Notes: generated by a model not told the origin, from the letters alone. Shown: positions 7,348-14,708, counted from the first letter of the stretch. The stretch: DNA of 15,452 nt from Erysipelothrix sp. UBA3383 (GCA_002358955.1 DEPV01000042.1:7351-22802), one strand, 5' to 3'. Translations and numbers: made by a program.

Positions 7348-9366
7348 TTAGTCGTGGTAAATATACCATTTCTTAACAAATTTACGGTTTGACCACCACT
7401 TTTTAAGCCATGGCATAACCCAGTAATCCAGTCCGAATGTAGCACCACTAAACAGAACTGCAATACCACCAAACAACATCCAAACTGTATCTAAGTACAA
7501 TCCTGTAGTTGATAGGAACATTAATTGTAATGCAACAGAGATTGCTGCAGTAAGCGTTGTAAACAATCCTGCAATTAATGCAAGTCCGATTAGAATTTCA
7601 AATGCAACAACTGTAATTTGCATTACGATTTGGATTTGATCCCCTGATAAGATGACATTGTCAACAAACCAGTTCATCATTGGAATATCAAATTTGAATG
7701 CAAAGTCTGGTAACTTGGATGTCATTAATGTTTGACCTGTTACAAACCATGCTTCGATTAAGTTAAAGAATGCTAAGTTGAAGATAACCTCACCCGTAGC
7801 ACCACCTGCTGCATCTCCTGCTGCTGATCCTGAACTTGCAACATCAGCAACACCTTGAGCAACTTTTGCAACTCCTGAGCCACTTGGTGATACATCAACA
7901 CCAAAGACACCGTAGTAGAATTGGTTTGCATAACCAAAGAATTCTTTAAGTTTTGGAACAACAACATATTGTCCTTCCTTAAATGAACCCAACCAGCCAT
8001 CTTGAACTTTCTTAAGTCCTTCAAACAGCCAAACCATTCCTAACCAAATTCTAAATGGTACCATTACAAAACTTGGTGTTCTATTTGAGAAGTGACCTCC
8101 TACAAATGAGCGACGGTTACGAATTGTAAAGATTTCCGCTTTTAGGTATGAGAATACTTTATTCCATCCTAAGACTTGAGCAAAGTAAACCATGTTAATG
8201 AAGTGTTTTGAAAGCATTGCTAAGAATGATGGTAAGTTAAACATAAAGTTTGGTAAACCAACACGAGCAACACCATAACGTCCACCGATACATACCATCA
8301 TTCCATGGAATGAAGGTGTGTAAGCTTTCATGTTGTTTCCACCACGAATTGCTTCTGTTAAGTTATTTGCTGCAGTACCTGCTGAGTGCTCTGCGTTTTC
8401 AACCATTTGTGGTACTGGACGCTCTTCACCTTCAACAATGTAATACATGTTATCACCAACAACATAAACATCTTCACGTCCCTTAGCACGTAAGAATGAA
8501 TCGGTTTCAATACGTCCACCGCGTTGTGCAGCTTCAATTGTTTTCCCTGATTCTGTTGTGATATCGCTAGACTCAATACCTGCAGTCCAGATTACTGTAT
8601 GAACATTATGTTTCTCAATTGAACCATTCACATCAAGCTCAATTGAGTCTGCTGTAATCTTTTGAACTTTTGAGTTTAATTGCATTTTAACGCCCATCTT
8701 CTCAAGACGACGTTCTACTTTATTCGATAATTTAACCGGTAATACTGGGACTGAACGATCCATAGCATCAACGTTAACCATTGTAACTTCATTTGGATCA
8801 ATATTATGTTTAGCACATAGAATTGGAACGTATTCTGCCAATTCCCCCATCATTTCAACACCTGTAAATCCTGCACCTACAACATAGAATGTTAATAAGT
8901 GACGACGCTCTTCAACCGTTGTAGCACGTGATGCTGCAAGGAATGTATTATGAATGTGATCACGAAGTTCTACTGCATCATCATATGACCATAATGTATG
9001 CGTATGTTCTTTCGCTCCCTCAATACCAAAGTATGTTGGTTTTGATCCTGCTGCCATCACCACATAATCGTATGCGTATTGGTTTGTTGCCCCGACAACA
9101 ACCTTATTATCAAAATCAATGTTTTCTACTGAATCAAGTACTACATTAACCTTACGTCCAGCAAAAACCTTCTCTAAATTGATACGAATGGATGATTCAT
9201 CAACACGACATGCTGCAACTTCATGAAGTTCAGTAAGCATTGTGTGATATGGATTCTTATCAATAATTGTAATATTAACAGAATCGTCTTTTTTAAATTT
9301 CTTCGCTAATTTCTTTGCGGTAAGAATACCAGCATAACCAGCTCCGACAATAACTACATTTGTCAT
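7348..9366 (-). CDS. Type II NADH dehydrogenase with a DoxX-like membrane C-terminus
   Basis: The product has 672 residues against about 400 for usual NDH-2 enzymes. Residues 1-400 are the flavoprotein: FAD-binding VIVGAGYAG (5-13), NADH-binding VVGAGFTGVEMMGELAEY (162-179) and the FAD-contacting VYVVGDN (300-306). NDH-2 passes electrons from NADH to a quinone without pumping protons. The extra C-terminus has a hydrophobic segment at 434-452 reading FRIWLGMVWLFEGLKK, like the first helix of DoxX proteins, a 120-residue loop with an Ala/Gly/Ser-rich stretch (495-526), then three membrane helices (578-648) and a Lys/Trp-rich tail. Listeria Ndh2 of the extracellular electron transfer pathway also has a membrane C-terminus. 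The start has AAAGGAGAG before ATG. It is first in an operon with the polyprenyl synthase and menA. Confidence 0.92.
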   Translation of the reverse strand: MTNVVIVGAGYAGILTAKKLAKKFKKDDSVNITIIDKNPYHTMLTELHEVAACRVDESSIRINLEKVFAGRKVNVVLDSVENIDFDNKVVVGATNQYAYDYVVMAAGSKPTYFGIEGAKEHTHTLWSYDDAVELRDHIHNTFLAASRATTVEERRHLLTFYVVGAGFTGVEMMGELAEYVPILCAKHNIDPNEVTMVNVDAMDRSVPVLPVKLSNKVERRLEKMGVKMQLNSKVQKITADSIELDVNGSIEKHNVHTVIWTAGIESSDITTESGKTIEAAQRGGRIETDSFLRAKGREDVYVVGDNMYYIVEGEERPVPQMVENAEHSAGTAANNLTEAIRGGNNMKAYTPSFHGMMVCIGGRYGVARVGLPNFMFNLPSFLAMLSKHFINMVYFAQVLGWNKVFSYLKAEIFTIRNRRSFVGGHFSNRTPSFVMVPFRIWLGMVWLFEGLKKVQDGWLGSFKEGQYVVVPKLKEFFGYANQFYYGVFGVDVSPSGSGVAKVAQGVADVASSGSAAGDAAGGATGEVIFNLAFFNLIEAWFVTGQTLMTSKLPDFAFKFDIPMMNWFVDNVILSGDQIQIVMQITVVAFEILIGLALIAGLFTTLTAAISVALQLMFLSTTGLYLDTVWMLFGGIAVLFSGATFGLDYWVMPWLKKWWSNRKFVKKWYIYHD

Positions 9367-9393
9367 ATAATCTCTCCTTTAAAATACTCATAC

Positions 9394-9399
9394 ATTATA
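9394..9399 (-). promoter_or_regulatory. Possible -10 box for the NADH dehydrogenase operon
   Basis: The minus strand reads TATAAT here, 27 bases before the ATG. Any -35 would fall in the stem and T-run of the leuS terminator (near 9417-9423, TACTAT) and is poor. It may be a weak or activator-dependent promoter, or chance in AT-rich DNA. Confidence 0.4.
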
Positions 9400-9410
9400 A
9401 ACTAAGATGT

Positions 9411-9460
9411 AAAAAAATAGTATCCACATAATAGGCCATAAAGCCAAAGTGGATACTATT
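9411..9460 (-). terminator. Strong hairpin with T-run between leuS and the NADH dehydrogenase gene
   Basis: AATAGTATCCAC and GTGGATACTATT (9416-9427 and 9449-9460) form a perfect 12-pair stem around a 21-base loop holding a small GGC/GCC hairpin. On the minus strand TTTTTTT follows. It is most simply the leuS terminator, about 80 bases after its stop. If a promoter lies between it and leuS, it would instead be an attenuator in the leader of the downstream operon. Confidence 0.85.
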
Positions 9461-9510
9461 AATATCAATATGTATTCATTCATAATCTGAAACTTTAAAC
9501 TTGTGAAATC

Positions 9511-9528
9511 TAGTGATGCTTATCACAA
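9511..9528 (-). promoter_or_regulatory. Rex- or CRP/FNR-like palindromic operator
   Basis: The minus strand reads TTGTGATAAGCATCACTA, a near-palindrome with perfect GTGAT/ATCAC arms four bases apart. It matches the Rex form TTGTGA-N6-TCACAA except at one base of the right half, and also the CRP/FNR form TGTGA-N6-TCAC. A further TTGTGA (9501-9506, plus strand) lies next to it. It sits 145-162 bases before the NADH dehydrogenase ATG. Redox control of that gene would make sense, but no protein binding is shown. Confidence 0.4.
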
Positions 9529-9541
9529 ACTAATGTACAAA

Positions 9542-11938
9542 TTATAGGGGTTTAACTACGATATTCACAATCTTATTCTTAATTACGATCTCTTTAACGA
9601 TTTGCATCCCTTCAACATAACGGATCACCGCTTCTTGTTGATGTGCCAATGCTTTTAGTGCATCATCGCTTTGATCACGTTCTGTCTTGAATTTTGATCG
9701 AACTTTACCATTGATTTGAACTACGATTTCAACGGTATCTTCTACCAATTTAGACTCATCATAAGTAGGCCATTGTGCATATGATACACCTACTTCTCCA
9801 GTCAACATGGTATACAGTTCCTCACCCATGTGCGGTGCAAAAACTGCAAGTAATTTAACGAAGTCTACAGCATAAGGTTTGTATAGACTTGGTGCTTTAT
9901 AAGCTTCATTAACAAAGATCATCAATTGTGAGATAGCAGTGTTCATACCAAAGGTTTCAATATCATAAGATACTTTCTTCACCGTTTGGTTGAATACTAA
10001 ATCAAGAGATCCATCATTAGTATCGGATAGACGTTCTTGATCTGTTAGTAATCGCCATACACGGTGTAACCATTTGTTCACACCATCAAGTCCACGTGTA
10101 GACCATCCAATTGCACCCTCTAGTGGTCCAATGAACATCTCATACACACGCAGTGAGTCTGCCCCATGGCTTAGAACAATATCATCAGGGTTTACCACGT
10201 TACCACGTGACTTACTCATCTTCTCATTATTCTCTCCAAGAATCATTCCTTGATGGAATAATTTAGAGAATGGCTCTTTAGTAGGCACAGCTCCAATATC
10301 ATAAAGCACTTTATGCCAGAAACGTGCATACAGTAAGTGAAGTACAGCATGTTCTGCACCACCTACATAAAGGTCTACTGGTAACCAGTGTTTCATCAGG
10401 TCCATATCTGCAATGGCTTCATCATTATGTGGATCTAAATATCTTAGGTAGTACCAGCAACTTCCAGCCCATTGTGGCATGGTATTGGTTTCACGCACTC
10501 CTTTTTGTCCATCTGCGAATGTAACATTCAACCAATCACCAGCATGTGATAATGGTGATTTTCCATCTGCTGCCGGTTTGTAGTTTTCTACTTCTGGAAG
10601 TTCTAATGGTAATTCATCAATATCAATGGTACGCATGGTTCCATCTTCCATGTGAACAACAGGAATGGGCTCTCCCCAATAACGCTGTCTTGAGAATAAC
10701 CAGTCACGTAATTTATAAGTAACTTTAGGTTCTCCATATCCCTTTTCAACAAGCCAATCATTCATCTTAGCGATGGCTTCTGCTTGTCCTAATCCATCAA
10801 TCATTTCTGAGTTAATGTGGATTCCATCACCTGTATAAGGTAGTGATTCTCCACCTTCAATTACAGGAATGATCTCTAGTCCGTATTTCTCTGCAAATTC
10901 AAAGTCACGCTCATCATGTGCAGGTACCGCCATAATTGCTCCTGTACCATAAGATGCTAGAACATAATCACCAATATAAATAGGCACTTTAGCACCATTT
11001 ACTGGGTTGATTGCATAAGCCCCTGTAAAGACTCCCGTCTTATCTTTATTCAGCTCTGTACGCTCTAAATCAGACTTAGACGCTACATCTGCAACATAGC
11101 TTTCAACTTCATCACGCTTTTCATCAGTAACGATTTTATCCACAAATGGATGTTCTGGTGCAAGCACACAGTAAGTTGCTCCATATAAGGTATCAGCACG
11201 TGTTGTAAAGACTGTAAATTCTAAATCATGATCATCAATCTTGAAGACAACATTTGTCCCAATTGATTTACCAATCCAGTTAATTTGCATTTCTTTAGTA
11301 GAAGCAGGCCAATCTACAAGTTCTAAATCTTCAAGTAGACGCTCTGCATAAGCAGTAATTTTTAAGACCCACTGTCTCATTGGTACTCGAATTACATCAA
11401 AGCCACCCACTTCACTCTTACCGTTGATGACTTCCTCGTTAGCAAGTACTGTACCCAGTTCAGGACAGAAGTTAACAGGTTTTTCATCAATGTATGCTAA
11501 ACCTTGATCATACAGTTTTGTAAAGATCCACTGTGTCCATTTGTAGTATTGAGGATCAGTTGTTGATAACTCGCGGTCCCAATCATAAGATAGACCCAAT
11601 GACTTTAACTGACGTGTAAAGTTTTGAATGTTTAACTTTGTAAACTCATCGGGATGATTTCCTGTCTTTAGTGCAAATTGCTCTGCAGGTAATCCAAATG
11701 CATCCCATCCAATCGGATGTAATACATTAAACCCTTGGCTACGCTTATAACGTGCAATAACATCCGTTGCCGTATAGCCTCGTGGATGCCCTACATGCAG
11801 TCCATCCCCTGATGGGTATGGAAACATATCTAAAACATAATATTTCGGTTTTGAAGTGTCATAGACATCGGTTTTGAATGTTTTATTCTCATCCCAGTAT
11901 GCTTGCCACTTCTTTTCAATTTTCATGTGATTATACAT
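9542..11938 (-). CDS. leuS: Leucyl-tRNA synthetase
   Basis: This class I synthetase charges tRNA-Leu. At 798 residues it has normal bacterial length. It shows the HIGH-type motif HVGH (48-51) inside [19 protein letters not shown], the inserted editing domain (about 222-410) with TTRADTLYG (245-253) and [15 protein letters not shown] (331-345), the catalytic-core [12 protein letters not shown] (494-505), KMSKS (573-577) and a C-terminal anticodon-binding region. The ATG has GGAG seven bases upstream. It is preceded by a leucine T-box leader and its own promoter, so it should be induced by uncharged tRNA-Leu. It ends before a strong hairpin terminator and appears to be a single-gene unit. Confidence 0.98.
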   Translation of the reverse strand: MYNHMKIEKKWQAYWDENKTFKTDVYDTSKPKYYVLDMFPYPSGDGLHVGHPRGYTATDVIARYKRSQGFNVLHPIGWDAFGLPAEQFALKTGNHPDEFTKLNIQNFTRQLKSLGLSYDWDRELSTTDPQYYKWTQWIFTKLYDQGLAYIDEKPVNFCPELGTVLANEEVINGKSEVGGFDVIRVPMRQWVLKITAYAERLLEDLELVDWPASTKEMQINWIGKSIGTNVVFKIDDHDLEFTVFTTRADTLYGATYCVLAPEHPFVDKIVTDEKRDEVESYVADVASKSDLERTELNKDKTGVFTGAYAINPVNGAKVPIYIGDYVLASYGTGAIMAVPAHDERDFEFAEKYGLEIIPVIEGGESLPYTGDGIHINSEMIDGLGQAEAIAKMNDWLVEKGYGEPKVTYKLRDWLFSRQRYWGEPIPVVHMEDGTMRTIDIDELPLELPEVENYKPAADGKSPLSHAGDWLNVTFADGQKGVRETNTMPQWAGSCWYYLRYLDPHNDEAIADMDLMKHWLPVDLYVGGAEHAVLHLLYARFWHKVLYDIGAVPTKEPFSKLFHQGMILGENNEKMSKSRGNVVNPDDIVLSHGADSLRVYEMFIGPLEGAIGWSTRGLDGVNKWLHRVWRLLTDQERLSDTNDGSLDLVFNQTVKKVSYDIETFGMNTAISQLMIFVNEAYKAPSLYKPYAVDFVKLLAVFAPHMGEELYTMLTGEVGVSYAQWPTYDESKLVEDTVEIVVQINGKVRSKFKTERDQSDDALKALAHQQEAVIRYVEGMQIVKEIVIKNKIVNIVVKPL

Positions 11939-12162
11939 AAAGTGCTCCTTCTTCCATAAAAAAAAGTACCCTCAAGGGCGACAATTGCCGCGGTACCACC
12001 TTTTTTATAACTTCATTCTTTGTAACGTAAGAAATACGGAACCTCCTAATGATTCAGAAGTTCTGCTTAAAAGTGAGTTCAATACTTGTACCTTACTGAT
12101 TTTCACCATCCATCAGCTCTCTACAAAGGTCCTTATACCTACTGGTCTTTCTCATTGCATCT
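11939..12162 (-). ncRNA. Leucine T-box riboswitch leader of leuS
   Basis: The 5' leader of leuS senses uncharged tRNA-Leu. The conserved T-box AAGGTGGTACCGCGG lies at 12002-11988. Its TGGT can pair with ACCA at the tRNA end, and the T fits the A discriminator of leucine tRNAs. The Stem I specifier region reads GAACTCACTT with specifier CTC (Leu) at 12077-12075, in the usual GAA-codon-A setting. The leader ends in an intrinsic terminator that shares bases with the antiterminator. The upstream limit is set from the predicted start site near 12162. Confidence 0.95.
11958..11997 (-). terminator. T-box terminator hairpin of the leuS leader
   Basis: GGTACCGCGGC on the minus strand folds with GTCGC and GGGTAC across an AATT loop, followed by eight Ts. 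The 5' arm is part of the T-box sequence, so antiterminator and terminator exclude each other. Confidence 0.88.
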
Positions 12163-12168
12163 GTGATT

Positions 12169-12197
12169 ATTTTACCACGTTGTTCGACTTGTGGCAA
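12169..12197 (-). promoter_or_regulatory. Promoter of the leuS T-box transcript
   Basis: On the minus strand TTGCCA (12197-12192) and TAAAAT (12174-12169) are 17 bases apart, as in sigma-A promoters. The predicted first base is near 12162, giving a leader of about 225 bases before the leuS ATG. Confidence 0.65.
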
Positions 12198-12228
12198 TCA
12201 ATACCATTTCAAAACTGAATACAGCCTC

Positions 12229-12531
12229 TTAATTCTCTAATTCTTTCAGCTTTTCTTCCACAAATAAATGATAATCTTTACGAATGGTACGAATTAAAGT
12301 AAGAATCATAATAAGAGCCGTGATGAAAATAAAAGCTGCTAACAGATATTCTTGATTGATGATAAGTGTGATTGATAAAATCAGAAAAAATATAAGAACC
12401 ATAAGTACTGGTATTGTAATCAGACTTGCAGCTAGAATGCGTTGCCACAGTGGTCTGTTCATATTAGTACTGACATTGTATAAAGCAAAACCAATCATTT
12501 CAAAGTATACTTCAAATACAAATTCCAACAT
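12229..12531 (-). CDS. Small two-helix membrane protein, paralogue of the preceding gene
   Basis: The product has 100 residues, with an acidic/aromatic N-terminus (EFVFEVYFEM), a basic junction with PLWQRI (about 27-32), two hydrophobic segments (about 34-60 and 64-86) and a charged C-terminal tail. It shares with the 95-residue product at 12586-12873 the layout EF-FE-E-VS-PLWQRI-AA-I-IP-L and the same helix arrangement, so the two are tandem duplicates. I do not recognise the family. The ribosome site is weak (GAAAGAG before ATG). It lies 54 bases after its paralogue with no hairpin between, so it is probably the last gene of that operon. No terminator is seen before the leuS promoter. Confidence 0.7.
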   Translation of the reverse strand: MLEFVFEVYFEMIGFALYNVSTNMNRPLWQRILAASLITIPVLMVLIFFLILSITLIINQEYLLAAFIFITALIMILTLIRTIRKDYHLFVEEKLKELEN

Positions 12532-12585
12532 ACTCTTTCTCTTTTACAGTGATAAAATCCAATGATTACAAACACTAAACTCTAC

Positions 12586-12873
12586 TTATACTTCAACATG
12601 ATCCTTAAAGCTTTTGAAGAACTTTCTAAGAAAGCCAATCAACACGAACAATATTACAGCGAAGATCAAAATCATGAAAAATCCTTCAACATACATACCC
12701 TTATAAATTAAATTACTACTCAGCAGACCTAACGCAAACAAGAGTAAAAGTGCAGGAATAACAATGAATAAAGCTGCTGCGATGCGCTGCCACAATGGCT
12801 TGCGACCATCCACACTCACACTACTAAATAATAAAGCAAATAATTCAAGTACAATTTCAAATAAGAATTCCAT
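12586..12873 (-). CDS. Small two-helix membrane protein, first of a tandem pair
   Basis: The product has 95 residues: an N-terminal hydrophobic/acidic helix (MEFLFEIVLELFALLF), then VSVDGRKPLWQRIAAA, two hydrophobic segments (about 33-52 and 58-81) and a basic tail (LRKFFKSFKDHVEV). The PLWQRI motif and the helix layout are shared with the next gene. Function is unknown to me. The ribosome site AAAGGAG sits seven bases before ATG and overlaps the stop of the pentapeptide-repeat gene 12 bases upstream, so both are in one operon. The positive tail should stay in the cytoplasm. Confidence 0.8.
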   Translation of the reverse strand: MEFLFEIVLELFALLFSSVSVDGRKPLWQRIAAALFIVIPALLLLFALGLLSSNLIYKGMYVEGFFMILIFAVILFVLIGFLRKFFKSFKDHVEV

Positions 12874-12885
12874 GATGTCGCTCCT

Positions 12886-13461
12886 TTAGTCGATAACAAC
12901 GCCTAATGATTCCAAAATATTCAGTGCTTGAAAATGATTCAACTTCAAACCTTTGATCAAATCGAAAGTATATACAATATTGGTAAAATGACATGTTGTT
13001 AAGTTAATCCCTTTAAGTTTAGTATCTTGAAGATTCATATTCTCCATTCGACAATCATCAAACTTAACACGTTTATGATTCACTTCTAGGAAACTTGCAT
13101 CTTCAAGCATACTTGAAGCATAGGTGACATCTTCTTGTTTTGTGGATGATAAATTCATCATGTTCATCATGCATCCTTGGAAGTGTACCTTTTTTAAGAA
13201 ACTACGATAGAAGGAGGTATTCAAAAACTTACATTGATTAAACTTAACATCAATAAAATATGAATCATCAAATTCATCATTTGAGAAATCACAATGGTTG
13301 AATGTAGAATTTATAAATTCACTGCGATTCATATAATCCCCTTCAAAGTGACAACGAGAGAAAGTCATTCCATCAAAACGAAATGGCTCATCATCATTAA
13401 CGATGCGAACATTCTCATAATGCCCACCTTCTTCCAGTAAAGAACATTCAATAATATCCAT
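12886..13461 (-). CDS. Pentapeptide-repeat protein
   Basis: The product has 191 residues. From about residue 34 to 99 nearly every fifth residue is Phe, Met or Leu (34, 39, 44, 49, 54, 59, 64, 69, 74, 79, 84, 89, 94, 99), the pattern of a right-handed quadrilateral beta-helix. Repeats go on less regularly to about 165 and a short helical C-terminus follows. There is no signal peptide, so it should be cytoplasmic. Family members range from DNA-gyrase-protecting mimics to proteins of unknown role; nothing here supports a resistance function. The start at 13461 has GGAGG five bases upstream, whereas the earlier GTG overlaps that site. It heads an operon with two small paralogous membrane proteins. 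Confidence 0.88.
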   Translation of the reverse strand: MDIIECSLLEEGGHYENVRIVNDDEPFRFDGMTFSRCHFEGDYMNRSEFINSTFNHCDFSNDEFDDSYFIDVKFNQCKFLNTSFYRSFLKKVHFQGCMMNMMNLSSTKQEDVTYASSMLEDASFLEVNHKRVKFDDCRMENMNLQDTKLKGINLTTCHFTNIVYTFDLIKGLKLNHFQALNILESLGVVID

Positions 13462-13485
13462 ACACACCTCCACAATTAGAACTTC

Positions 13486-13494
13486 ATTGTATCA
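13486..13494 (-). promoter_or_regulatory. Extended -10 promoter of the pentapeptide-repeat operon
   Basis: On the minus strand TGA plus TACAAT forms an extended -10 about 25 bases before the ATG; no good -35 is seen. The predicted start site (near 13479) leaves room for the GGAGG ribosome site. Confidence 0.45.
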
Positions 13495-13548
13495 CAAAAG
13501 TTTCAAACACACTTTGCACATTCAGAGATATTTAGCACTAATATACGG

Positions 13549-13554
13549 TATAAT
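13549..13554 (+). promoter_or_regulatory. -10 box of the thioredoxin-like lipoprotein gene
   Basis: A perfect TATAAT lies 23 bases before the ATG at 13578, with AAAGGAGA (13563-13570) between. The -35 region is poor. Confidence 0.5.
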
Positions 13555-13577
13555 AGATAAGAAAAGGAGATTTTACT

Positions 13578-14093
13578 ATGAAAAAAGTATTGCTAGTTTT
13601 AACAGTAGGACTGCTGTTTCTAACCGCATGTTCATCCAACAATGTCATGTCTGGTTATAAAGATTTAAAATCAAACAACCATTATACAACCAAGAAATAT
13701 ACAGAAATTATGGACGATATGGAAAACAAGGTTCCTGGAGTTTACTACATTGGATTTCCTGATTGCCCATGGTGTAAGGTATTGGTTCCTGAACTTGAAA
13801 CCATTCTTGCAGAGCATGATTTAACAGCACTTGCAATTGATACTCGAAATAAGGAATTTGAAAACAACGAAACTTTACAAAAACGTTTCAAAACATTCTT
13901 AACAACATTCCAAGCAGGACAAGAGAATGAAAGTGGCTCCGTTCCATTCATTACAGTTATCAGCAATGATGGTATTGTTGGTGGTCATGTTGGTTTAGCA
14001 CCAAGTTATGATGATCCAAATCGTCCTTTAACAGATGATGAACGTCAATTCTTTGTATCTCGTATTGAGTACTTATTAGAAGGACTGGAATAA
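13578..14093 (+). CDS. Thioredoxin-fold lipoprotein with a CPWC active site
   Basis: The product has 171 residues. It has a lipoprotein signal with lipobox LTAC (Cys 18), so it should sit on the outer face of the membrane. The thioredoxin fold is shown by GVYYIGFPDCPWCKVLVPEL (54-73) with redox Cys 63 and 66, and by SVPFITV (121-127) with the expected cis-Pro at 123. Such proteins oxidise, reduce or isomerise disulfides, or help bacteriocin or cytochrome maturation; the partner cannot be told from sequence. The start has AAAGGAGA seven bases upstream. It has its own promoter and terminator, so it is a single-gene unit, divergent from the pentapeptide-repeat operon. Confidence 0.88.
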   Translation: MKKVLLVLTVGLLFLTACSSNNVMSGYKDLKSNNHYTTKKYTEIMDDMENKVPGVYYIGFPDCPWCKVLVPELETILAEHDLTALAIDTRNKEFENNETLQKRFKTFLTTFQAGQENESGSVPFITVISNDGIVGGHVGLAPSYDDPNRPLTDDERQFFVSRIEYLLEGLE

Positions 14094-14097
14094 TCTT

Positions 14098-14130
14098 TAA
14101 ACCAGCATGATTACAGTGCTGGTTTTCTTA
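14098..14130 (+). terminator. Intrinsic terminator after the thioredoxin-like gene
   Basis: AAACCAGCA and TGCTGGTTT (14099-14107 and 14117-14125) form a nine-pair stem with a nine-base loop, followed by TCTTA. It starts just after the stop codon. Confidence 0.8.
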
Positions 14131-14159
14131 TGCACAATCTTATACTTTTTATAGAATAA

Positions 14160-14168
14160 TGTTATACT
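14160..14168 (+). promoter_or_regulatory. Extended -10 promoter of the CopY-like gene
   Basis: TGT followed by TATACT (14163-14168) is an extended -10; the -35 region (TTATAC near 14140) is weak. The predicted start near 14175 lies just before the cop box, which would let a bound repressor block transcription. Confidence 0.5.
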
Positions 14169-14181
14169 ATAAATAGATGCT

Positions 14182-14191
14182 TACACATGTA
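14182..14191 (+). promoter_or_regulatory. Cop box (CopY operator)
   Basis: TACACATGTA fits the cop-box core TACANNTGTA exactly, and the minus strand reads GACTACATGTGTAAG, including the common GAC flank. It lies between the promoter and the ribosome site of the CopY-like gene, which points to self-repression. Confidence 0.85.
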
Positions 14192-14208
14192 GTCAAAAGG
14201 AGGTACTC

Positions 14209-14661
14209 ATGCAAATTAAACAAGAACCATCAAGTGCTGAATGGGAAGTTTTAAAGGTTATTTGGACCTTGGACAAACCCACCAGCCGCAGCATTTCAAC
14301 TGTATTAAAGGAAACTCAAAACTGGGAAAACGCTACCACTAAAACACTCTTAGGAAGACTTGTTAAGAAAGGCTTTCTCAATACCCTTCGTGAGGGCAAT
14401 CGTTTCATTTATGAAGCTACCGTAACTCAAGAAGAAGGTTCCAACCAAAGACTTCTTGATGTTGCTGATGCTTTCTGTACTAAATCACGCGGTAAGGCAA
14501 TTGCCCATCTTATTGATCATCTTCAATTAAGTCTTGAAGATAAGGACTTATTACTGGATGCGATCGCTGAAAAAGAATTCAATGATCAACTTGAATGCAC
14601 CTGCTTGCATGGTTGCCAATGTGCAGCTGGCAAATGCGAATGCGGTCATCACCATAATTAA
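14209..14661 (+). CDS. copY: CopY/BlaI-family copper-responsive repressor
   Basis: The product has 150 residues. The N-terminal winged helix (about 6-75) has the family look: SSAEWEVLKVIWTLDKPTSRSI, TTKTLLGRLVKKGFL (43-57) and REGNRFIYEA (61-70). The C-terminus has CQCAAGKCEC (136-145), the CxC-x4-CxC motif of CopY that swaps Zn for Cu(I) and then releases DNA. Beyond that motif are an extra CTC pair (130-132) and three His at 147-149, so the tail has six Cys and several His. The ribosome site AAAAGGAGG is strong and a perfect cop box lies in the leader. No copper ATPase or chaperone follows: a terminator ends the unit. Its other targets must lie outside the window. Confidence 0.92.
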   Translation: MQIKQEPSSAEWEVLKVIWTLDKPTSRSISTVLKETQNWENATTKTLLGRLVKKGFLNTLREGNRFIYEATVTQEEGSNQRLLDVADAFCTKSRGKAIAHLIDHLQLSLEDKDLLLDAIAEKEFNDQLECTCLHGCQCAAGKCECGHHHN

Positions 14662-14667
14662 ACTTAT

Positions 14668-14708
14668 AAAAATGAGCACGATTCATAAGAAATCGTGCTC
14701 ATTTTTTT
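14668..14708. terminator. Bidirectional terminator between copY and the amidohydrolase gene
   Basis: AAAATGAGCACGATT and AATCGTGCTCATTTT (14669-14683 and 14691-14705) pair perfectly with a seven-base loop. T-runs lie on the exit side for both strands, and the two genes converge here. Confidence 0.93.

Noticed and set aside
7773..9149. Several open frames on both strands inside the NADH dehydrogenase gene
   Set aside because: They have no good ribosome sites, odd compositions rich in Gln, His or Leu, and lie wholly within a clearly conserved gene.
3816..9366. A full extracellular electron transfer locus
   Set aside because: Only the NADH dehydrogenase, quinone-side genes and ApbE are present; the surface electron carriers and membrane partners that define the locus are not in the window.
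11985..12218. Plus-strand reading frame of 77 codons upstream of leuS
   Set aside because: It is antisense to the T-box leader, whose conserved elements fully explain the sequence; there is no ribosome site or recognisable product.
12886..13461. Quinolone-resistance (Qnr/MfpA-like) role for the pentapeptide protein
   Set aside because: The repeat pattern only shows the fold. No gyrase-interacting loops or resistance context were recognisable.
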